A stretch of 64,000 nucleotides of DNA from Physella acuta (Eukaryota; Mollusca; Gastropoda; Physidae): positions 326,001 through 390,000 of the forward strand of contig NW_026731696.1 of the NCBI RefSeq assembly GCF_028476545.1. Direction: 5' to 3'. The notes beneath the pieces were generated by a model. It was not told where the DNA came from and ran no database searches. It saw only the letters and a list, made by a program, of their open reading frames with translations. Below, in pieces: positions 57,601 through 64,000 of this stretch. Made by a program: the position numbers and the translations under genes. Within the stretch, counting starts at the first letter, position 1. The number at the start of each line of letters is the position of its first letter.

Positions 57601-57995
57601 TTTACATCTGTTATAGAACAAGATACAAGATCGTAGATTAAACCCCCCCCCCCCCCCAACATATTCCAGTATTTAAGACAGAGGCGTAGCTACCCCTCCA
57701 GGCGCCCGGGGCGAACTTTCAGTTTGGCTCCCTCCCCCCATAAGCCCTATATATATATACTAGGCATGCTGCCCAGCTTCGCTTAGGCTTTCGAAAACAT
57801 TGAGAATTCTTAATTAATGCTTAATTAATTCGCCCATATAAGGCGCCGGTCAGTCGAGGTCAGTTTTGACCCCCTCATCGTAGACTTTTCGGCCAACCGG
57901 CCCCCGTGTTCTGTCGCCCCAAGGCAAGATCCTGCCAAATTTGAAGCGCCTGCGGCGCCGGGAAGTGCCAGGCACCCGACAACTTAGCTTTTTAG

Positions 57996-58096
57996 ATCAT
58001 CTAGATCTAGATCTAGAATCTCTAGATCTAGATGATCTAGAACATCTAGATCTAGATCAATATCTAGATCTAGAATCTCTAGATCTAGAATCCAAA
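57996..58096. repeat. TCTAGA-rich cluster
   Basis: ATCTAGATCTAGAATCTCTA-type strings, the same flavour as 11520-11970. Confidence 0.8.
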
Positions 58097-58525
58097 TAGA
58101 TAAAATAATTTTTTTTAAGTTTAGGCCGAGAAAATCGTATTGTATACATTTCATAGCGTACATAGCTCTAAATCATATTTGAATGAAATTGTTCATTTTT
58201 AAAAATTCTAAACTCGAAAGATGACGTCATCAGTTTCGTGCTCTTGTTTTATTTTTTGTCTTGTTTTAGTGTTTTAGTGTAAACAATAAGCGACGTCATT
58301 GTTAAATGCGTTCTTGTTCCAAGTTTATACACTTTTCCGGTTGCATAAATAATACTGTTTCTCTATATTCGAATATGCCTTTATTTTTTATTTTTCTTCT
58401 TTAAATAAAATTGTGGTTATACATTTAAAACATCTAACATATTATTTTCAACAAAAGTCCGTAAAAAGTTCTTCATATATAGCTGCCGATTCTGACGTGA
58501 TGTCCGGCGAAAATATTTTGCGGAC

Positions 58526-58713
<188 letters not shown>

Positions 58714-59312
58714 CAGTCTGGAAAAAAATTAATAATTACGCTGCATGATTTTCGTTCCCTAAAACTTTACTCGACGCCAAATAAATTCCCCTTAAGATGC
58801 ATTATCCTGTACAAATGACGATTAGTAAAGTCAGAAAAAAAAATTGTAGCGAAGCTAATTTGTTTAGGACAGTCTTTTTATGTTTTATCTTTGGAACAGT
58901 CTCTGTTATGATATGGTGTATATTTGGATTACGTTTGTTAGATTAAGGTCATACAATTGACATACAATAGCAAATTATTGTTCACATTGGAATACGACAT
59001 GGGTATTTCGTTAACTGGTTGATTGTATAAAGAAACAAGCAAGAGGAAACAAACTGGAATCCAACGGACACAACAGCTCGAAGTCTTGGATTTATCAGAT
59101 GTGCGCTGCCTTCTCACACACAACCAACAACAAATTCAGAACTAATTGTACTGGATGAAGCAGCAATAATAACCGGTTTAATGATAACAGCTGACGCTCA
59201 TGACGTTCAGATTAGAATCAGCAGCAATAAAATGCGTATTGACACTCCAAGTCGATGTGGAATTCAAATGCATTGTCAAAAAAATTTAATAAGGAGCTAT
59301 AGCTGAATATGA

Positions 59313-59460
59313 TGTATCTTTTACTGTATGGCTCGGAGCTAGGTTAAAGACAGCGGAGAATGAAAAGGTGGTGGTTAGGACACAATATGAGGAAGACAAA
59401 AAATAACATCACTATGCATGTGCTTGTCCATGGGGAAAGTGGAAGAGAAAAAGAGGTTCG
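59313..59460 (+). mobile_element. LINE (non-LTR retrotransposon) 3' coding fragment
   Basis: The plus strand reads LLYGSEL then, after a gap, RRMKRWWLGHNMRKTKNNI and TMHVLVHGESGR. This matches the C-terminal end of many non-LTR reverse-transcriptase ORFs (LLYGSETW ... RRWKWLGHVLR ... ALRWxPEGKR). The intervening part is deleted. An old scrap inside the hAT-like element. Confidence 0.7.
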
Positions 59461-60461
59461 GTAATTCAGTCTCAGGGCTTCCGCGTAGGTCAAGACACAC
59501 AGCCTACTCATTTAATTCACGAACGGATTTTGTCAACTTTTTTTTAATGTAACACAATCGTAAAATACGCTTTAGTTCAATGGGTTTCTTTTCTGAGTAA
59601 TATCGGTTATTTATTCCTTAATCCGGAGTGAATTTTTTCGATTTTAGTCTTTGAAAAAACGCCCCAACCCCTATCTAGGAAAGCTGGAAAGCGGTTTTTC
59701 CGGTCACTGTTTCTTAAGGATATACGTTTTACAGTTACACAATCAATGTGAAAAACAGTTAAATCAGTATGCAAAGGCTCTCAGCCGTTAAATTTGTTTA
59801 CTTTGACTATTTATTATTCAAAACTGCAGCTTAAAATGAGCTTTTAAATTTTTTCTACCCCTTTTGGCGCCCCCTAGGGTCGGCGCCCGGGGCGGCCGCC
59901 CTCCCCGCCCTCCCCTAGCTACGCCTCTGATTTGAGAATCATCGAGCGAGTGACGTGCCGTCTTGACAACGGCATTACCATACAATAATTCTATGCTCAG
60001 TGCAATACGGTCCAGTAATGGTGAGCCAGGGGAGGCAATCAACCTCGCAAGTCTTCTGTATCAAATTTCACTATTGACAGTTCTTTCCCTTGCAGCACTC
60101 TCCAGTACGGATGGGGGAGAACTGGTTGAACTTGCAATGTCTTTCATTTTTATTATTTTATTAACACGTTTTTAACACGTTTTTATTAACTCAGCTTCGC
60201 GTGGATGTGTTTGTTGTTAAAATTGACATCGAAAATTAGCCCACTTCTGATTGTTCTATAGTTCTGAAATTTGGCATGCAGGTTACTTTCGCCTAACAAT
60301 TTCAGATGCAATCATAAAAACTAGCAATTAGAGACCGTAATTAGCTTAATTTAATTACGCCCCAAGGACCATAAAATTGAGGACATGATTTCTAAAGATA
60401 CCGACAAGACTGGAGGCCTATAGACACAGTTACTTCGGCCCCAATCGATGTGAGCGCGCTG

Positions 60462-60532
60462 GCTGTGATCGTATAGTGGTTAGTACTTCGCGTTGTGGCC
60501 GCGACAACCCAGGTTCGAATCCTGGTCGCTCA
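60462..60532 (+). tRNA. tRNA-His(GTG)-like gene, copy 1, acceptor stem poorly paired
   Basis: Good A box (ATCGTATAGTGGTTAGTA), anticodon arm TCGCG-TTGTGGC-CGCGA with anticodon GTG, and T arm CCAGG-TTCGAAT-CCTGG. The acceptor stem pairs only at its inner four positions (GCTGTGA against TCGCTCA). A T7 run follows within five bases, a typical polymerase III terminator. It may be a pseudogene or a transposon-borne promoter. The upstream TGAGCG complements the 3' CGCTCA and could form an alternative stem. Confidence 0.6.
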
Positions 60533-60613
60533 AGATTTTTTTAGTCCGTGTATTTATAAACACTTTTTTAAAAACCACGTTTTTCATGTGTAGCAACGGA
60601 CTAAAAAGGAGAA

Positions 60614-60856
60614 AATAAAATACTTAAAAAAAAACTTTTTAAAAAACCACGTTTTTCTTGTGGACTAAAAAGTAGAAAATAACTATTTACATACATTTGA
60701 TGACAAAAAACGTGGGTCGGGCAGATGGGTCGGGAAATTTGATGGTGAACGTACCCACGTTTTTTGTCATCAAATGTATGTAAATAGTTATTTTCTACTT
60801 TTTAGTCCACAAGAAAAACGTGGTTTTTTAAAAAGTTTTTTTTTAAGTATTTTATT
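60614..60856. repeat. 104-bp-arm hairpin, copy 1
   Basis: Arms 60614-60717 and 60753-60856 are equal in length and appear fully complementary around a 35-base loop (GGTCGGGAAATTTGATGG within). The arms carry CTAAAAAGTAGAAAATAA, shared with the foldback at 22051. Confidence 0.93.
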
Positions 60857-61133
60857 ATTAACTCAGCTTCGCGTGGATGTGTTTGTTGTTAAAATTGACA
60901 TCGAAAATTAGCCCACTTCTGATTGCTCTATAGATCTGAAATTTGGCATGCAGGTTACTTTCGCCTAACAATTTCAGATGCAATCATAAAAACTAGCAAT
61001 TAGAGACCGTAATTAGCTTAATTTAATTACGCCCAAAGGACCATAAAATTGAGGACATGATTTCTAAAGATACCGACAAGACTGGAGGCTTGTTGACACA
61101 GTTACTTCGGCCCCAATCGATGTGAGCGCGCTG

Positions 61134-61204
61134 GCCGTGATCGTATAGTGGTTAGTACTTCGCGTTGTGGCCGCGACAACCCAGGTTCGAATCCTGGTCG
61201 CTCA
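61134..61204 (+). tRNA. tRNA-His(GTG)-like gene, copy 2
   Basis: Same as copy 1 except GCCGTGA at the 5' end, which is closer to canonical tRNA-His. The 3' end is still TCGCTCA, so the outer acceptor stem does not pair. T7 terminator follows. Confidence 0.6.
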
Positions 61205-61346
61205 AGATTTTTTTAGTCCGTGTATTTATAAACACTTAGTCAATTCATACTTAATCAAGTCATTAGATAAAGTAGAAAATAAACTATATAAAAAACTTTT
61301 TTAAAAACCACGTTTTTCATGTGTAGCAACGGACTAAAAAGGAGAA

Positions 61347-61587
61347 AATAAAATACTTAAAAAAAACTTTTTAAAAAACCACGTTTTTCTTGTGGACTAA
61401 AAAGTAGAAAATAACTATTTACATACATTTGATGACAAAAAACGTGGGTCGGGCAGATGGGTCGGGAAATTTGATGGTGAACGTACCCACGTTTTTTGTC
61501 ATCAAATGTATGTAAATAGTTATTTTCTACTTTTTAGTCCACAAGAAAAACGTGGTTTTTTAAAAAGTTTTTTTTAAGTATTTTATT
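61347..61587. repeat. 103-bp-arm hairpin, copy 2
   Basis: Arms 61347-61449 and 61485-61587, 35-base loop, near-identical to copy 1 with one A fewer in each arm. The matched loss on both arms suggests gene conversion or hairpin-templated repair. Confidence 0.93.
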
Positions 61588-61588
61588 A

Positions 61589-64000
61589 AAACATTTTTTT
61601 GTTTTAATATGCGCCATCTGGTATCTTTCGCAGTGCTATAAGTAGGTCCTACGGGGAAATAACTGTGTAAATACTGTCAAAGTAAACCCAAGACACGTCT
61701 CTAGATTTCGAAATATACCATCATAAGGAAAAATGCTATTTTTACAAGCTTTTACTTAGTTCGCAATGTCTGTTTGTGGGTTTGTGGCAAATCTTGCAAT
61801 TCATTTTTGGACCCACTTCTAATGCAATTATGTCGTTCAAAATTTCCAGATTTCTTCTTCTACCAGAGATGTGTGTTTATCAGCTGGGTGACGTTGAACT
61901 ACTTGAATATATAACATTTTATTCAAATACTAACAGACAATGCAAGAATGTCTACTTTTAATCTAATAAGTTAGACAAGTAGTTATTCAAATTTAATTTA
62001 AAAGTTACAAAATTCGATAATAAAAGGGAGATAACAAGATAAATACTAGCGGGCTGTCGAAGGTTAACTGATACTGTTCGTCCACGCTCAGCTGATTTCT
62101 CACCTGAGCGTGGACGACGAGCTAAGAAGGGGCAGGTAATTGAATTTTAGAGATCACAGGCTATTAGTCGGGTTTTAACGCAAATACTTTTAGTCGTAGT
62201 CTATTAAAAATTAACGCCATTACCAAGTATTGACAAAAATGTGTAAAATAAAATAAATATTAAAACCTTTATAATAATACAATTTTAAATGAACTAAAAA
62301 TAAGAACGATTTCAAATGAACTGAAAATAAGAAAAATAAAACTAATCTACTTCCTTTAATAAAAGCTTCGGTCGCTATTATATGTAAGAGATTTCATGAG
62401 CTACGAAAGCTTTTAAAACAGAAAGCAAATCAGCTTAATTTTCTGTTTTTTCCCCCAGAGAATTTAAAAGCTTGTTAGTTTAAAGGTTTTTATGTTTGTC
62501 TTATTAAAACTTTATGTGTAAACGGGGAACTTGTATCTTTCGTTCATAGTGTACTTTACGGACGAATTAAAACGAAGAAATGGTGAGATGTAAAGCTTTT
62601 AACATCTGAATGGCACATCCATCCATGAAAATAAATATCATTGTTACAACATAGCAAAGGGTCAGAAATGTAACTCGCAGATCAATGCAAATATACATCA
62701 TGCACAAGTTGCGAAGTCAATCAAAAAGTTTAATCTTTTAATTAAAATAATGAACAAATGGAACAAAACAACAAATATTTCCTGCTGAAGACACGTATAG
62801 TTTATTTTTGTTTTGAGCAACTTTTAAAACAGTTTCTGTGGATTAAAAACTTTTTTTTGCTCTGACGGACACATTAAACAAATTCTGTGTATTAAAATAA
62901 TTTTTTTCTCCACCAGACATCTTCCGTTTTCCCGTAACGTTCAAATCAATCAAAAAGCTAAAACAACATTAGCCGGACCTTTTAATAGCTGAACCCGGTA
63001 TAAAATAACAGCTCGGCCGGTAGACTAAATTATTTATGGTCATTGTTTTATTACCCTGGCTCACCTGTTAATTACTGCTTTCGCCAAGAATAGTTAATTG
63101 ATGTCATGTTGTCAAGAAAAGTTAATTGATGTCATTTGAAACTAATTTAAACCGGCGGTATGTGAGCTGGGAGACATGAAACGTTTCTTGTTATGGGTCA
63201 ATCTTCATCGCTTTATTTTTGTTTTCGTCGGCCCGAACCAGCCTCAAAGTTCATTTGGTTTCTTTATCATTCAGAAATAAAAATCATGACAGAAATTTCT
63301 CATCTTATTTGGACATTGAAAACAGAATTGAAATGTTAATTTCAAACTTTTTGTGTGTGTGGTGTTATTAAAACGGATACAATACAAACTTGATATTGTA
63401 TTTTTGTATCATGTTAATGCTAATTTTAATGTTATTAATAATTTCGATATCTAAGCAATGTTGGATAAAATGGAACATCAACGCTTAGTGACAAATTTGA
63501 AAACAAAGACATCCATAGAAGAAACGGAAAATGCTATTTAAACCATACATTTTTGATACATTTAAAAAAATGCGAAACATAAAGGCGAAATGCATTAAAA
63601 ATTCGTTCACCTAGATTTTAACAAAGTTTACTGTTTTCCTGATCCAACAGCCAATCGAAGTTTTGTATTCCAAACAAATGCCAACTTATCTGGGATACAT
63701 CATGACCTTTCTGTTTTTGAGAATAAAAAATGTAGCTTTTTTAAAAAAACTAAGCCCTCTGTGATTGTAAATCGTGTTATATGCATTCTCAAAACAAAGT
63801 AAACAACAAAATTTAAGCTTCAATTTTAATTTTAAAAAAATTATTCAGTAAAAGCGCGAAAGATCCCGTTTTTGTCCTTTAACGCTTATCAATGTGATTG
63901 GAATACAAATATTTCTCGAATGTTATCTTCACAGTTTATGTTTAGGGAGGGAACTAGCAGTCATCGTGTGCTTTATCATCACATTGTAGAACAGATAAGT
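61589..64000. other. Intergenic, no gene recognised
   Basis: AT-rich, low in tandem repeats compared with the rest of the window. Contains the small hairpin at 62078-62117 and several TTAATTGATGTCAT motifs (63092-63136). No coding exon recognised; the window edge may cut a neighbouring gene's regulatory region. Confidence 0.5.
62078..62117. repeat. Perfect 14-bp stem hairpin
   Basis: TCGTCCACGCTCAG (62078-62091) and CTGAGCGTGGACGA (62104-62117) around a 12-base loop. GC-rich arms in an AT-rich setting; not followed by a T run. Confidence 0.85.

Larger units (their letters stand above)
60185..60856. repeat. Duplicated unit 1: tRNA-His-like gene plus long hairpin
   Basis: 672-bp unit: a left part starting ATTAACTCAGCTTCGCGTGG, a tRNA-like gene, and a hairpin with 104-bp arms. 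It abuts a second copy at 60857-61588 head to tail. The copies differ at few positions apart from a roughly 60-bp segment present only in unit 2 (about 61236-61296). Confidence 0.92.
60857..61588. repeat. Duplicated unit 2
   Basis: Second copy of the 60185 unit. It carries an extra roughly 60-bp segment (with TAAAGTAGAAAATAAACTAT) before the hairpin, which unit 1 probably lost. Confidence 0.92.

Noticed and set aside
59818-60042. Gly/Arg/Pro-rich minus-strand frame at the right end of the hAT-like element
   Set aside because: It reads through the GC-rich terminal repeat (GCGCCCGGGGCGGC); no transposase motif.

Overview
This looks like animal nuclear DNA. Both genes are multi-exon with GT-AG introns, and one belongs to an animal channel family. 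The DNA is AT-rich and packed with minisatellites, (AT)n tracts, TCTAGA-rich stretches, tRNA-derived SINEs and hAT-type MITEs. A gastropod mollusc, or another lophotrochozoan, is the best guess; that is inferred from repeat style and protein content, not proven.

Layout. 1-12.6 kb is intergenic: minisatellites, two related 200-bp MITEs, SINEs and AT/TCTAGA-rich DNA. 12.6-25.1 kb (+) holds a transmembrane channel-like (TMC) gene that I resolve into about 19 coding exons. 25.1-28.8 kb is the tail-to-tail gap. 28.8-48.3 kb (-) holds a 22-exon gene whose phases all close to give an 898-residue protein with a PLAT domain and C-terminal ankyrin repeats. 48.3-64 kb is intergenic and repeat-dominated: a 2.8-kb inverted-repeat element bounded by (AT)n, several long minisatellites, a hAT-like element with an 8-bp target duplication and a LINE scrap inside, and a tandem pair of units that each carry a tRNA-His-like gene and a long hairpin.

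Most striking pattern. In both genes, tandem repeats sit on exon-intron junctions. In the TMC gene the 3' splice site is multiplied in front of exons 2, 7, 10, 12 and 16 (3, 10, 19, about 7 and 3 copies), and the exon 8 donor is multiplied 5 times. In the PLAT-ankyrin gene the acceptors of exons 3, 12, 13 and 14 and the donor of exon 19 are multiplied; the exon 12 unit copies about 54 nt of coding sequence. Other arrays start within about 15 nt of a donor. Most upstream copies, if used, would cause early termination, so the spliceosome must pick one site out of many near-identical ones. A few units (39 bp at exon 7, 33 bp at exon 8) are multiples of three and could add residues in frame. These splice-site-anchored minisatellites are my candidate for an undescribed system; whether they do anything is open.

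Nothing in the sequence shows that the two genes work together. TMC proteins are multi-pass membrane proteins linked to mechanosensation; the PLAT-ankyrin protein looks like an adaptor or scaffold of unknown role.
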